The notes: a model not told the origin generated them from the sequence alone. A stretch of DNA of 64,000 nt from an uncultured Saprospiraceae bacterium (GCA_937980645.1 CALJPQ010000014.1:1-64000), one strand, 5' to 3'. Counted from the stretch's first letter, positions 15,131-24,318 are shown. Made by a program: numbers and translations.

Positions 15131-16453
15131 ATGAAGAAACTCTTATTGTCTTTTGTGCTATGCCTGGCGCTTACCAGTGCCGGTTTTTTAGCGCAGACCG
15201 CCGTCCTGTTCGAAAACGTCCGCGTTTTCAATGGGAAACTGCCCAACCTCATTGGCCCGATGAACGTGCTGGTAGAGGGAAATACGATCAAAGTCCTGAG
15301 TACTGCGCCTATAGTGGCACCTGCCGGCGCTACAGTTATTCGAGGGGATGGCCGTACGCTGATGCCTGGGCTGATAGACGTACATGTGCACATGGTGTTC
15401 GGTGCGCTCACTATGGCCGAAATGATGTCACCCAACTTGTCGGAAGAGGCGATCATCCAGAAAGCAGCCATTGGCGCCGAAGCGATGCTCATGCGCGGCT
15501 TCACTTCCGTGCGCGATGCCGGAGGGCCTATCTTTCCGCTCAAGGCGGCCATTGACCAGGGCAAAGTCAAAGGCCCGCGCATCTGGCCCTCGGGCGCCAT
15601 CATCAGCCAGACGGCGGGCCATGGTGACTTTCGCACGCCCGACGAGCGCCCGCGCCGCTTCTTTGGTATGCCCTCGCGCTCCGAACGCTACGGGGCCAAC
15701 TTCATCGCCGACGGACGCGACGAAGTGCTTACGGCTGTGCGCGAAAATCTGCGCTTCGGCGCCAGCCAGATCAAACTCACCGCCGGCGGTGGCACTTCCT
15801 CGGCCTATGACCCGATAGATGTTACCCAATACACCTTCGACGAACTGCGCGCCGCCGTCGAAGCGGCTGAAGACTGGGGCACATACGTCATGGTACATGC
15901 TTACACTCCACGCGCCATTCGACGCGCCATAGACGCCGGCGTCAAGTGCATTGAACACGGCCAACTGGCCGACGAAGCCACCATCCGATATATTGCCAAA
16001 AAAGGCGCCTGGCTCAGCATGCAAAACCTAAGAGAGAGTACTCCCGATATGGACCCTCTACGGCGGGAGAAGCGCAAACCTGTCATCGAGAATCAGCCTA
16101 ACGTCTGGGGCTGGGCCAAAAAGCACAAAGTCAAACTTGCCTGGGGCACCGACTTCCTCTTCGAGCCAGAGCTCAACGAGCAGCAGAATGAGTACTTAGT
16201 CCAGCTGCAAAAGTGGTTCCCGCCCGCCGAGGCACTCAAAATGGTTACGCACGACAATGGCCAACTGCTCCAGCTCTCCGGCCTGCGAAGCCCCTATCAG
16301 GGTAAGATTGGCGTAGTCGAGACCGGCGCCCTGGCCGACCTTATTCTAGTGGACGGCAACCCGCTGCAAGACTTCTCGCTCATCGCAAAACCCGCCGAGA
16401 AGTTTGTCGTCATCATCAAAGACGGAAAGATCTACAAAAATACCCTCCGGTAG
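15131..16453 (+). CDS. Exported amidohydrolase, imidazolonepropionase/prolidase-like
   Basis: This 440-aa metal-dependent hydrolase has a signal peptide (MKKLLLSFVLCLALTSAGFL). The metal ligands HVH are at 85-87 in GLIDVHVHM; QIKLTAGGG carries the probable carboxylated-lysine or metal-site Lys near 215; later motifs are VMVHAY, CIEHGQL and WGTDFLF. The order fits the imidazolonepropionase-like amidohydrolases, many of which act on cyclic amides or Xaa-Pro dipeptides. The C-terminus returns to the small beta-sandwich domain (LADLILVDGNPL). A longer frame begins at 15017, but it crosses the promoter element, so 15131 is preferred. The substrate cannot be told from sequence. Confidence 0.9.
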   Translation: MKKLLLSFVLCLALTSAGFLAQTAVLFENVRVFNGKLPNLIGPMNVLVEGNTIKVLSTAPIVAPAGATVIRGDGRTLMPGLIDVHVHMVFGALTMAEMMSPNLSEEAIIQKAAIGAEAMLMRGFTSVRDAGGPIFPLKAAIDQGKVKGPRIWPSGAIISQTAGHGDFRTPDERPRRFFGMPSRSERYGANFIADGRDEVLTAVRENLRFGASQIKLTAGGGTSSAYDPIDVTQYTFDELRAAVEAAEDWGTYVMVHAYTPRAIRRAIDAGVKCIEHGQLADEATIRYIAKKGAWLSMQNLRESTPDMDPLRREKRKPVIENQPNVWGWAKKHKVKLAWGTDFLFEPELNEQQNEYLVQLQKWFPPAEALKMVTHDNGQLLQLSGLRSPYQGKIGVVETGALADLILVDGNPLQDFSLIAKPAEKFVVIIKDGKIYKNTLR

Positions 16454-16615
16454 CGCAGCCCACAGGGGCTAAGTCTGGTGCTATGAGGCCCTTTCGTACC
16501 TGAGCTAAGTGCCTTGACGGGCAAATGCGCGGCAATTTTTCACGCACGTGCGCGCTTTGACGTTTCTTTGGGCGGCTAAAGAGCCGTTGAAGACTCTCAC
16601 ATTAAGCGCCCTACC

Positions 16616-17272
16616 ATGAGTTTTGTTTTTGATCAAATAAAGGAACGCCTGCACGCCGGTTTGATAGCCGAGGTGGCGCAGTATGTGCGCCAGGAGGAAG
16701 CCTCCACAGCAGTAGCCCTAGACTGCTGGAGCACGGCCATTCTGGCCGGCCTTTCGCAATACGTGGATCGCCCGCGCGCCATGAAGCGCATCTACGAAGG
16801 TTTAGACACCTTTCCTTCAGAAATGCTGGGCAAGCCTGAACAGCTGCTGCGCTCGGGCAACCTTGCCCAGGGCGACCCTAAAGACCGCTCCGGGCAGCTG
16901 CTGGGCCAACTCTTTGGCGAGCGCATTAGCGCCGTGCGGGCTGCTGTGGCCGAGCATGCGGGTGTTTCTCTGCCCGCAGCCTCCGCACTGCTGGGCATCG
17001 CCGGCCCTATTGTGCTGAGTGTACTCAGCCTACGCCTCCGCAAGGGCGAGCTGAGCGTGTCGGGCTTAGCCAATCTGCTGCGCGCCGAGCGCCAGCGCCT
17101 CAACGCTGTGTTGCCTGCTCCGGTCGCCGAAAGCCTCGGCATTAGCCTGCCGCTCAGCGCGGAGGAGGATTTGCCGCCCCAGACCGAGGGCATGCGCTGG
17201 GGCCTCGCCCTGGCTATTGCCGTAGCACTTGGGTTGGCCACACTCGTCGCCTTCAAGCAATGCGCGGGCTGA
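16616..17272 (+). CDS. DUF937-like protein with C-terminal membrane segment
   Basis: This 218-aa protein resembles the DUF937 family: a helical, Ala- and Leu-rich core with GKPEQLLRSGN, QLLGQLFGERIS and GVSLPAASALLGIAGPIVLS (about 115-140). A single membrane helix lies near 197-212, followed by a short Cys-containing tail. No enzyme motif is visible. It is flanked by intergenic stretches of 162 and 131 nt, so it is probably a single transcript; TTTCTTTG at 16563-16570 may be its -7 box. Function unknown. Confidence 0.8.
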   Translation: MSFVFDQIKERLHAGLIAEVAQYVRQEEASTAVALDCWSTAILAGLSQYVDRPRAMKRIYEGLDTFPSEMLGKPEQLLRSGNLAQGDPKDRSGQLLGQLFGERISAVRAAVAEHAGVSLPAASALLGIAGPIVLSVLSLRLRKGELSVSGLANLLRAERQRLNAVLPAPVAESLGISLPLSAEEDLPPQTEGMRWGLALAIAVALGLATLVAFKQCAG

Positions 17273-17403
17273 AGCACTCATCCAAAAGTGCCCGCATATC
17301 CAGCTCTGTTGCGCCTGAAACAATCTAACTGCGCCCAATCCGGTCATAAACCAATGCTCTACATGTCCGCCTTACCCAACAGCACAATAACTCCTTGTCT
17401 GCT

Positions 17404-19578
17404 ATGCGCCTGTGCAAAAACACTCTCCTGTTGACGGTCTGTTTGCCCCTGCTGTTTTCCATGTGCAACCCAAATCCTGCCGAACGTATGCCCAGCCCAC
17501 TCCCACCCTCTGTGTTTAAGCCCGAACAGTACACGCCACCGCGAGCAGCCAAGAAGCCCAAACAACTCATCTCAGCCCACGGCGACGTACGCACTGACAA
17601 CTACTACTGGCTCAACGAACGCGACAATCCCGAAGTGCGCGCCTATCTGGAGGCCGAAAACCGCTATGCCGACTCCGTGCTGGCGCCCGTAGCGGCCTTG
17701 CAAGAACGCCTCTTCGAGGAGATGAAAGCCCGCATCCAGCAAGACGACAACACTGTGCCCTACTTTAAAAACGGCTATTGGTACTACGCCCGCTTTGAGA
17801 GCGGTAAAGAATACCCCATCTATTGCCGCAAAAAAGAAACCTTAGAAGCGCCCGAGGAAATCATGGTGGACGCCAATGTGCTGGCTGAGGGCAAACCCTA
17901 TTGCTTAGTATCCTACCTCAACGTCAGCCCCGACAATCGCTTGCTCTTCTATGCCGTGGATTACAGCGGGCGCAACCTCTTTGAAGGACGCATCCTCGAC
18001 CTGACCACCGGACGCCTGCTGCCCGATGGCTTCAGCGGCCAGATAGCCGGCGCCACTGCCTGGGCCAACGATAGCCGACACCTCTTCTACGAAACCAAAG
18101 ACCCCGTAACCCTCCGCCCCGACAAAATCCGCCGTCATCGCATCGGCTCCGACGGCAAAAGCGACGCCATCGTACTGGAAGAACCCGATGAAACCTTATA
18201 CCTCAACCTGGCTAAATCCAAATCGGGTCAGTATATCTTTGTCAACCACGGATATACCGACAACTTAGAAACCCACTACCTGAACGCCGACGACCCACTG
18301 GGCCCATTTCGTGTCCTTCGCCCCCGACAGAAGGACTTCTTCTACGAAGTGGAGCACCACGGGGCGCATTTCCTCATCCGAACCAACTGGGACGCCCGCA
18401 ACTTCCGGCTGATGCAAACCCCCGTGGACAAACCCACCCCAGAAAACTGGACGGAAGTCATCGCGCACCGCCCCGACGTGCTGCTGGATGGCGTGGAAGT
18501 CTTCCGCGACCACGTCGTGCTCGTCGAGCGCAAAGGCGGCCTCAAGCAAATGCGCATCATCCGTTGGGCCGACCGCCAGGAACATTACTTAGACTTTGGC
18601 GAACCCACTTACACGGTCAGCCCTGATGCTAACCCTGAATACGAAAGTCAGACGCTGCGCTACCGCTTTGCCTCACTCAAAACACCAAATTCCATCTTCG
18701 ACTACGATTTGGAGACCCGCCAGAAGACCCTCCGGAAAACTGACCCGGTGCTGGGCGGCTTCGACGTTAACAACTACGAAACCGAATGGCTCTGGGCACC
18801 CGCGCGGGACGGCAAACAGGTGCCCATTTCGCTGGTGTATCGGAAAGGAACGCCGCTCGACGGCAGCGCACCCTGCCTGTTGGTGGGCTACGGCGCCTAC
18901 GGCTTTGCGTACGACCCGGGGTTCAACCGTGAAGCCCTCAGCCTGCTCGACCGCGGCTTCATCTACGCCATCGCACACATCCGCGGCGGCGTGGAAATGG
19001 GCTACGGATGGTACGACGACGGCAAGATGCTGCACAAAATGAACACGTTCTACGACTTTATAGACTGCGCCGCACACCTGTGTGCCCAAAAACGCACCAG
19101 CACCGACCGGCTCTTCGCCTCTGGCCGTTCCGCCGGCGGGCTACTCATGGGTGCTGTGGCCAACCTGGCCCCCCAACAATTCCGGGGCATCATTGCTGGC
19201 GTGCCATTTGTGGACGTAATCACCACCATGAGCGACCCCTCCATCCCGCTCACCACAGGCGAATACACTGAGTGGGGCAACCCGGCCGTGCGCGAAGAGT
19301 ACGAATACATGAAACAATACTCGCCTTACGACAACGTGCAGGCGCAAGACTACCCGCACCTGCTCGTACTCACGTCCTTCGCCGACTCTCAGGTACAGTA
19401 CTTTGAACCGGCCAAATGGGTGGCCAAACTGCGCGACCTGAAGACCGATAAGAACACGCTGCTATTCAAAACCAACATGAGCGGCTCCCATGGCGGTTCC
19501 TCCGGACGCTTCGAACGCCTGCGCGAGCGTGCCCTGGAATACGCCTGGATGCTGGGCATTCTGGGGCGCTTAGAGTAG
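17404..19578 (+). CDS. S9 family peptidase, oligopeptidase B-like
   Basis: This 724-aa serine peptidase has a beta-propeller N-terminal part (about 35-440) and an alpha/beta hydrolase C-terminal part. The family opening GDVRTDNYYWLNERDNPEV is present near residue 60. The nucleophile is Ser576 in ASGRSAGGLL; the His is in GSHGGSSGRF near the C-terminus; the oxyanion-side segment is YGAYGFAYDPGF. Oligopeptidase B cuts after basic residues in short peptides. An N-terminal hydrophobic stretch ends in LLFSMC, a poor lipobox, so the protein may be exported and anchored. The frame includes a TTG three codons upstream, but ATG at 17404 is preferred. No operon partner. Confidence 0.92.
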   Translation: MRLCKNTLLLTVCLPLLFSMCNPNPAERMPSPLPPSVFKPEQYTPPRAAKKPKQLISAHGDVRTDNYYWLNERDNPEVRAYLEAENRYADSVLAPVAALQERLFEEMKARIQQDDNTVPYFKNGYWYYARFESGKEYPIYCRKKETLEAPEEIMVDANVLAEGKPYCLVSYLNVSPDNRLLFYAVDYSGRNLFEGRILDLTTGRLLPDGFSGQIAGATAWANDSRHLFYETKDPVTLRPDKIRRHRIGSDGKSDAIVLEEPDETLYLNLAKSKSGQYIFVNHGYTDNLETHYLNADDPLGPFRVLRPRQKDFFYEVEHHGAHFLIRTNWDARNFRLMQTPVDKPTPENWTEVIAHRPDVLLDGVEVFRDHVVLVERKGGLKQMRIIRWADRQEHYLDFGEPTYTVSPDANPEYESQTLRYRFASLKTPNSIFDYDLETRQKTLRKTDPVLGGFDVNNYETEWLWAPARDGKQVPISLVYRKGTPLDGSAPCLLVGYGAYGFAYDPGFNREALSLLDRGFIYAIAHIRGGVEMGYGWYDDGKMLHKMNTFYDFIDCAAHLCAQKRTSTDRLFASGRSAGGLLMGAVANLAPQQFRGIIAGVPFVDVITTMSDPSIPLTTGEYTEWGNPAVREEYEYMKQYSPYDNVQAQDYPHLLVLTSFADSQVQYFEPAKWVAKLRDLKTDKNTLLFKTNMSGSHGGSSGRFERLRERALEYAWMLGILGRLE

Positions 19579-19738
19579 CGTCTTGATTACCCTGTCGCTC
19601 TCTCTTCACCGAAACACTAGAACAGGCTGCACCCGATGGCGCAGGCGTCATAAATACCGTAGATAGCTTTGAGAAAACCTCAACTTTTCAGCAAATGCTC
19701 ATTGGGCAGCAGTCAGTAAGAAGTCTAAGACTTAAAAA

Positions 19739-19766
19739 CCCGAGCAAGCGACAGCGCCTGCTCGGG
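19739..19766 (-). terminator. Hairpin terminator
   Basis: CCCGAGCA (19739-19746) pairs with TGCTCGGG (19759-19766). On the minus strand the stem is followed by TTTTTAAG. It ends the T9SS cargo gene at 19818-21620. Confidence 0.75.
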
Positions 19767-19817
19767 TCGCATGGGCAATTCCCCGATGTAGAAGAGCCTA
19801 AAATCTGCTATAAGGCC

Positions 19818-21620
19818 TTAACGCATAACCACTAAGCGCCCTCGGAGGCAGCGGTTTTCAGCATACAACTCAACGAAGTAAATGCCCGCACCTAAGTTGC
19901 CGTTTTCCAGGGCAATCTGGTCGCTGCCTGCGGTGACGACCCGATGCTGCAACAGGCGTCCGCCAGCATCCCAGATGCGCAACTGCCCTTCAGCCGGAAG
20001 AGGCTCGTCTAAGCGTATCCAGGCGGCGCCCGAGGTCGGATTAGGATATAGGACCAGCGTTCCAAAGTCGGGCTGCTGCGTGCTCACCGTGCAGTCGAAA
20101 TTCGGATTGACCGTTACCGTCATCGTAAAGCGGCTGGAGCAGCCGGTAGTTAGGTCAGTTACCTGCAGGGCATACGTGCCGCTCACCTGAGCGCAATAGC
20201 GGAAGCCCGTGGCGCCGGGGATGGGCGTACCCTGGGAGTACCACTGAAGCGCGTAGTTTTTGGGCAGTGCCGTGGTGTCTATCAGAATCAGGTTGTTGCG
20301 GTCGTTGAGGAACACCGGTTCGGCGGGCGGGTCGTAGAATGTGATGGTCTGACCAGCGGATACGGCGATACAGCCCAGCGAGTCCACAACCTGTACTTGA
20401 TAAGTGCCGCTCTGCGTAGGCAGGTATATGAAATCGTTAGAAGCGCCAGTGATGGGCTGTCCGTTGCGCAGCCATTGGTTTGGCCCAGTGGTGTACGACG
20501 ACTGCAGGATAATCACCTCATCCGGACAAGCTACCTCCTGGCTGGCCGTTAACGTCGGGGCCGGTGGCGGCGGTAGTACAACAACCGTATCGGTGGCGAT
20601 AATCTCCTCAATCGGGTTCTCAATAGTCAGTACTACGCGAAGGGAACCCGAAACCAACGTGTCGCCACCGCTTAAGGTATTGAAAGGCAGACTGCCACAG
20701 AGGTCATCCGAAAGGTCTATACCCGAGTCCTCGTCCCAGACCTCCAGCGTGTAATTCACCTGCGGCTGCAGGGGGAAATACAGGTTAAAGGTGTAGGGCA
20801 ACACCACGTTGTTAACGTGGTTGTTCTGGAAAAGAAGCTGTCCGCCACGCAGGATGCGCAGATATGGGTCGGGAGCATTGAAGACATCCGTGCAGCCCAG
20901 GCCCAACAGCGTAACGCCGGTCAGGATATGGCCCACGGTGTCAATGCGCGCCTTGTACTTGACCACATACATGCCGGGTTTATTGTACAGATGCGGAGGC
21001 GGATTTTCACCGGCGAAGGTGGTGCCATCGCCAAAATCCCATTCATAAGAGAAGCCACTCCTGCCTTGAGAGGGAATGTTGTTGGTAAACGTTACCGTTG
21101 TGGCGCCACAGTCCTCGGCATTGGTCATGGTAAAGCCCTTGTTGATGCTCACCGAAGGCTTGATAATCAGGTCCATGTTGAAGGATGTCTCCTGTGTAAA
21201 GATGAGCACGGTAGCACGCAATTTGACTCGAAGCACAAAGGAGTCAGCCTTAAGCGGTGTGCCGCACATTTTGAAACAGCCGTCAGTTTCGTTGGCGGTT
21301 TCAAACACAGTTTTGTTGGCCTGCCACTGGATGCCGGGCGGTAGGTTTTCGACGCCGACAATCTCGATACGCGAGATGGGCAGCCCTGGAGGCGTGGTAG
21401 AGTCCACTTTGCTTACAGGCGTGGTGGACTTAGGCACGCGGAAAGACAGGTCTGCATCGTAAGGTTTGCCGCGCTCACCCGTAGGCAGCGGCGGCAGATA
21501 GAGCGTATCCGCCGGCAAATTGGCGGGCAGGTTGATAGCACAACCCGGGCACCCCGATTGCGCCAGCAAAGGAGATACCGAGAAAAGTGCAAAGAGCGCC
21601 ACAGAGAGTAGTTTTTTCAT
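19818..21620 (-). CDS. T9SS type A cargo protein with PKD domain
   Basis: This 600-aa secreted protein has a signal peptide (MKKLLSVALFALFSVSPLLAQ). An Ig-like domain (about 45-150) is followed by a PKD domain (FSYEWDFGDGTTF near 193), a C2-like stretch with LEVWDEDSGIDL near 290, and Ig-like segments with CPDEVIILQSSY and LQWYSQGTPIPGA. The C-terminal 75 residues (LYPNPTSGAAWIRLDEPL to the end) are a T9SS type A sorting domain. It is probably exported to the cell surface or medium. Its N-terminal domain resembles that of the next gene upstream, so the two look like a tandem duplication. Function unknown; binding or adhesion is likely. Confidence 0.88.
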   Translation of the reverse strand: MKKLLSVALFALFSVSPLLAQSGCPGCAINLPANLPADTLYLPPLPTGERGKPYDADLSFRVPKSTTPVSKVDSTTPPGLPISRIEIVGVENLPPGIQWQANKTVFETANETDGCFKMCGTPLKADSFVLRVKLRATVLIFTQETSFNMDLIIKPSVSINKGFTMTNAEDCGATTVTFTNNIPSQGRSGFSYEWDFGDGTTFAGENPPPHLYNKPGMYVVKYKARIDTVGHILTGVTLLGLGCTDVFNAPDPYLRILRGGQLLFQNNHVNNVVLPYTFNLYFPLQPQVNYTLEVWDEDSGIDLSDDLCGSLPFNTLSGGDTLVSGSLRVVLTIENPIEEIIATDTVVVLPPPPAPTLTASQEVACPDEVIILQSSYTTGPNQWLRNGQPITGASNDFIYLPTQSGTYQVQVVDSLGCIAVSAGQTITFYDPPAEPVFLNDRNNLILIDTTALPKNYALQWYSQGTPIPGATGFRYCAQVSGTYALQVTDLTTGCSSRFTMTVTVNPNFDCTVSTQQPDFGTLVLYPNPTSGAAWIRLDEPLPAEGQLRIWDAGGRLLQHRVVTAGSDQIALENGNLGAGIYFVELYAENRCLRGRLVVMR

Positions 21621-21716
21621 TGATAACCGGTTTTAGTTAGTGAAACCATACACCCCTGGCAGGAAAAATGGGCATGGTGGATTAAAAAAGAGGCCAGGCG
21701 TTAGCCGGCTTAATAC

Positions 21717-22517
21717 TTACATGCGGATGAGACGGCGGACGGCGCGCGTATTTTCATCGCGGAGAACGATAAAATATGCTCCCGAGGACAACGCGGAAAC
21801 ATCCAAATCGAGGCGATTTTCGCCCTCGAGCAGGAGCACCTGCTGACGCTGAGCAAGCTGACCATACACGTCGAAGACTTCTACCCAGAAAATACCACTG
21901 CGCGTGCTGACCGCCTGGATATACGTCTGCCCAGAGGTTGGGTTGGGCAGTATCTGCAGTGTGCTGAATGGCCCATCAGGGTCAAACGTAGAGACCTGGC
22001 ACTGACCTTGCGGCCTCAGTATCAGGTAGTAGTGATAGGTCGGGTCTATATCTCTGGGCAACACCAGAGGCACTTCGCCCAGCAGCGTCCGAACGCGCAC
22101 CGATATGCCCAAGTCAAAGGTATCAGGATTGTTGGCTGGCGAAGGAGTACCGTATAGCAGAATGCAGCCCAGACTCAATGCATTAAACGTGCAGTTGGGC
22201 GGATCACAGGAATAAGTCAGACCCGTAGGAAGGTTAGAAATAGCACCCGTCAGGGCAATGCTCACCGATTGAATGGGCACCTTAAAGCCAAGATACGTAA
22301 ACGTGTCGGGCACGAACACCGTAACCGATTGGTTGTAAGGCTCATTGATACAGGCAGGCTTCAGGTTGTAAAACGGAGAGTCGGGCGAGTAAGGTGCCGG
22401 AGAGAGCAGTTGTTTGGTATTTAGGAGGTTGGAGTCGCGCTGGCAAGTTTGAGCAAAAACGCTCGCATTCGTCAGCATCAGGCCTGCGATGCAGAGGAGC
22501 AGTAAGTGTTTGTTCAT
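21717..22517 (-). CDS. T9SS type A cargo protein
   Basis: This 266-aa protein has a signal peptide (MNKHLLLLCIAGLMLTNASV), one Ig-like domain with IALTGAISNLPTGLTYSCD and CILLYGTPSPANNP, and a C-terminal T9SS sorting domain beginning ILPNPTSGQTYIQ. The central domain parallels residues 90-160 of the downstream protein (LPPGIQWQANK, CFKMCGTPLKADSF), which points to a tandem paralogue pair. The start at 22517 is favoured; an ATG two codons upstream is also possible. A -7-like TAACCTTG lies at 22555 to 22548. The gene follows the rplT terminator by about 140 nt, so it has its own promoter. Confidence 0.82.
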   Translation of the reverse strand: MNKHLLLLCIAGLMLTNASVFAQTCQRDSNLLNTKQLLSPAPYSPDSPFYNLKPACINEPYNQSVTVFVPDTFTYLGFKVPIQSVSIALTGAISNLPTGLTYSCDPPNCTFNALSLGCILLYGTPSPANNPDTFDLGISVRVRTLLGEVPLVLPRDIDPTYHYYLILRPQGQCQVSTFDPDGPFSTLQILPNPTSGQTYIQAVSTRSGIFWVEVFDVYGQLAQRQQVLLLEGENRLDLDVSALSSGAYFIVLRDENTRAVRRLIRM

Positions 22518-22658
22518 AACCATCGTTTGTTTGTTGTATAGATTTAGCAAGGTTATAGCACGACGCCCACAGGTGTAAGACCTACTGGCGGCCAATATCC
22601 GGCGAATTCCGGACTTATTAAAAACAAACAAGATGGCGGAGGAGAATTGGCACAGAAA

Positions 22659-22697
22659 AGAGGAACGAGCGGCCTGCTATATAGCGTTCGTTCCTCT
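22659..22697 (-). terminator. Terminator of the infC-rpmI-rplT operon
   Basis: AGAGGAACGAGCG (22659-22671) pairs with CGTTCGTTCCTCT (22685-22697) with one mismatch. On the minus strand the stem is followed by TTTT. It lies 36 nt after the rplT stop. Confidence 0.8.
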
Positions 22698-22732
22698 TCC
22701 TCTGTCGCAGGCGCGTAGGGCCTGAAATGGGC

Positions 22733-23086
22733 TTATGCCTCAGCTTTAACAGCGTCCACGATAGCGCGGAAAGTGTGCGGGTGGTTGAGCGCCAGGTCGG
22801 CTAAAGCTTTGCGGTTGAGGCTGATGCCTTTTTGCCCCAAAGCGTGGATGAAGCGGCTGTACGGAATACCTTCGGCGCGCGTGGCAGCGTTGATGCGCGC
22901 TATCCACAGGCGGCGATACGTGCGCTTCTTGTACTTACGGTCGCGGAAGGCGTAAAGCCAACCTTTCTCAACGGCGTTTTTGGCTACGGTATAAACTTTG
23001 GAGCGAGCGCCAAAGTAGCCTCGGGCGGCTTTCATAATCTTCTTCCGGCGCGCCCGACTGGCCGGATTGTTGGTTGCTCTTGGCAT
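22733..23086 (-). CDS. rplT: Ribosomal protein bL20
   Basis: This 117-aa protein matches bL20, an early assembly protein of the large subunit. The basic N-terminus [19 protein letters not shown] and the [16 protein letters not shown] core are characteristic, as are [12 protein letters not shown] and [10 protein letters not shown]. Length is normal. In many bacteria bL20 also represses its own operon by binding mRNA. It is the third gene of infC-rpmI-rplT on the minus strand, 86 nt after rpmI, and a nested hairpin occupies that gap. Confidence 0.98.
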   Translation of the reverse strand: MPRATNNPASRARRKKIMKAARGYFGARSKVYTVAKNAVEKGWLYAFRDRKYKKRTYRRLWIARINAATRAEGIPYSRFIHALGQKGISLNRKALADLALNHPHTFRAIVDAVKAEA

Positions 23087-23104
23087 ACATGTGTTTTTTA
23101 GTGC

Positions 23105-23146
23105 GACTTCGAGGTCCTTGCCTACAAGGACACTTTGGCCGAAGTC
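23105..23146 (-). promoter_or_regulatory. Nested hairpin between rpmI and rplT
   Basis: Outer arms GACTTCG (23105-23111) and CGAAGTC (23140-23146) enclose inner arms GTCCTTG (23114-23120) and CAAGGAC (23125-23131). There is no T-run, so it is not a terminator. It lies in the mRNA leader of rplT, where an autoregulatory site for bL20 or a processing site is possible. Confidence 0.5.
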
Positions 23147-23172
23147 CTCGTTAAAAAATGAAAGGCAAAAAT

Positions 23173-23367
23173 TTAGATAGCCAGCAGGCGCTCAATACGC
23201 GCGTGTTCGGCTTTATCCACAACGATGGCAGGGCGCAGATGACGCTTTTGCTTCTTCGTCTTGGAGCTGGCAATGTGGCGCAAATTGGCCTGATTTCGCT
23301 TAATCTTCCCCGTCCCGGTTACCTTAAAGCGCTTTTTGGCGCCGGAGTGGGTCTTCATCTTAGGCAT
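23173..23367 (-). CDS. rpmI: Ribosomal protein bL35
   Basis: This 64-aa large-subunit protein has the family opening [20 protein letters not shown] and the basic patch [11 protein letters not shown]. Length is normal. A longer frame to 23415 exists but overlaps the internal promoter, so the ATG at 23367 is right. It is the second gene of the infC operon, 92 nt after infC. Confidence 0.97.
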   Translation of the reverse strand: MPKMKTHSGAKKRFKVTGTGKIKRNQANLRHIASSKTKKQKRHLRPAIVVDKAEHARIERLLAI

Positions 23368-23393
23368 AACAAGTCTCTTTTTTAAATGGAGCG

Positions 23394-23423
23394 CAAAGGT
23401 ACAGCCTTCAAGCATTTGCGCAA
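23394..23423 (-). promoter_or_regulatory. Internal promoter before rpmI
   Basis: On the minus strand, TTG (23423 to 23421), a 19-nt spacer and TACCTTTG (23401 to 23394) match the Bacteroidota promoter consensus exactly in sequence and spacing. The rpmI start follows after 26 nt. It would let rpmI-rplT be transcribed apart from infC. Confidence 0.65.
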
Positions 23424-23459
23424 GTGGCCCCCTATTTATTTTTAGCCAAATGGACTAAA

Positions 23460-24119
23460 TCAGGAGAGCTGTTTCTTGACTGGCGTCTTTTTGGGCGCCA
23501 CAATCACAGCCATGCGCTTGCCGTCTAAACGCGGGAGCTGCTCGGCAACGCCGTACTCTTCCAGCTCTTTTAAGAAACGCAAGAGCAACAATTCACCGCG
23601 GTCTTTGAATACAATAGCACGACCTCGGAACTGCACATAAGCTTTGACCTTATTGCCTTCCGCCAGAAAGTTTTTCGCATGGCGCAACTTGAACTCGAAA
23701 TCATGTTCGCCTGTCTCCGGCCCAAATCGAATTTCTTTGACTTGCTGCTTGACGGCGTTGGCTTTCAGTTCCTTTTCCTTCTTCTTCTTTTGGTAGAGGA
23801 ACTTGTTATAGTCAATAATGCGCACCACAGGCGGTGTGGCATTGGGCGAAATTTCCACTAAGTCCAACCCCATTTCTGCGGCCCACTTCTGAAGGTCGGA
23901 AGTGCGATAGATGCCGGACTCAATAGGACGGCCGGCCACTTCGCTGATTTCGGCCAGGTTATCACCGACTAAGCGCACTTCGGGCGCCGTAATGAAACCG
24001 TTGATGCGGTGCTCAGCCTGTTGCTGGGGTCTCCCGCGCATTCCTCGCGGATTAGGAGCGTTTCCTGGGCGTAACGGGCGGCCAGGGCCGCCCGAGTTTG
24101 ACGTTTTTTTTAAAGCCAA
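23460..24119 (-). CDS. infC: Translation initiation factor IF-3
   Basis: This 219-aa factor binds the 30S subunit and checks start-codon pairing. The N-terminal domain has EHRINGFITAPEVRLVG and the C-terminal domain has VKEIRFGPETGEHDFEFK and GNKVKAYVQFRGR. A Gly/Pro/Arg-rich extension (about 8-35) precedes the core. The frame opens at TTG 24119, directly after an in-frame TAA (24122-24120). The only ATG before the core is codon 27. TTG is thus the likely start, which fits the habit of infC to use unusual start codons for self-control. The promoter box TACTTTTG lies at 24247 to 24240. Confidence 0.96.
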   Translation of the reverse strand: MALKKTSNSGGPGRPLRPGNAPNPRGMRGRPQQQAEHRINGFITAPEVRLVGDNLAEISEVAGRPIESGIYRTSDLQKWAAEMGLDLVEISPNATPPVVRIIDYNKFLYQKKKKEKELKANAVKQQVKEIRFGPETGEHDFEFKLRHAKNFLAEGNKVKAYVQFRGRAIVFKDRGELLLLRFLKELEEYGVAEQLPRLDGKRMAVIVAPKKTPVKKQLS

Positions 24120-24239
24120 TTAAGCAAATAGTTTAGTGAATAATGCGGTGCGATAGAGAAAGGTAATTTATTTTCCTTAAAGCAAGATAGGCGAAAAAGA
24201 AACAGCGACTTGTGCTTTAGATACGGACGCTTCAGCGGA

Positions 24240-24247
24240 CAAAAGTA
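24240..24247 (-). promoter_or_regulatory. TACTTTTG -7 element of infC
   Basis: A TAnnTTTG match on the minus strand gives a leader of about 110 nt before the infC start. No clear -33 TTTG was found. Confidence 0.5.
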
Positions 24248-24310
24248 CAGCCATTTTGCAGGACGCTACACGGCCTGACAGAGAAAATTTTTAAGTTCCA
24301 CGACGGCTCC

Positions 24311-24318
24311 TACTTTTG
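24311..24318 (+). promoter_or_regulatory. TACTTTTG -7 element of priA
   Basis: A TAnnTTTG match lies 53 nt before the priA start at 24372, divergent from the infC promoter. Confidence 0.5.
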
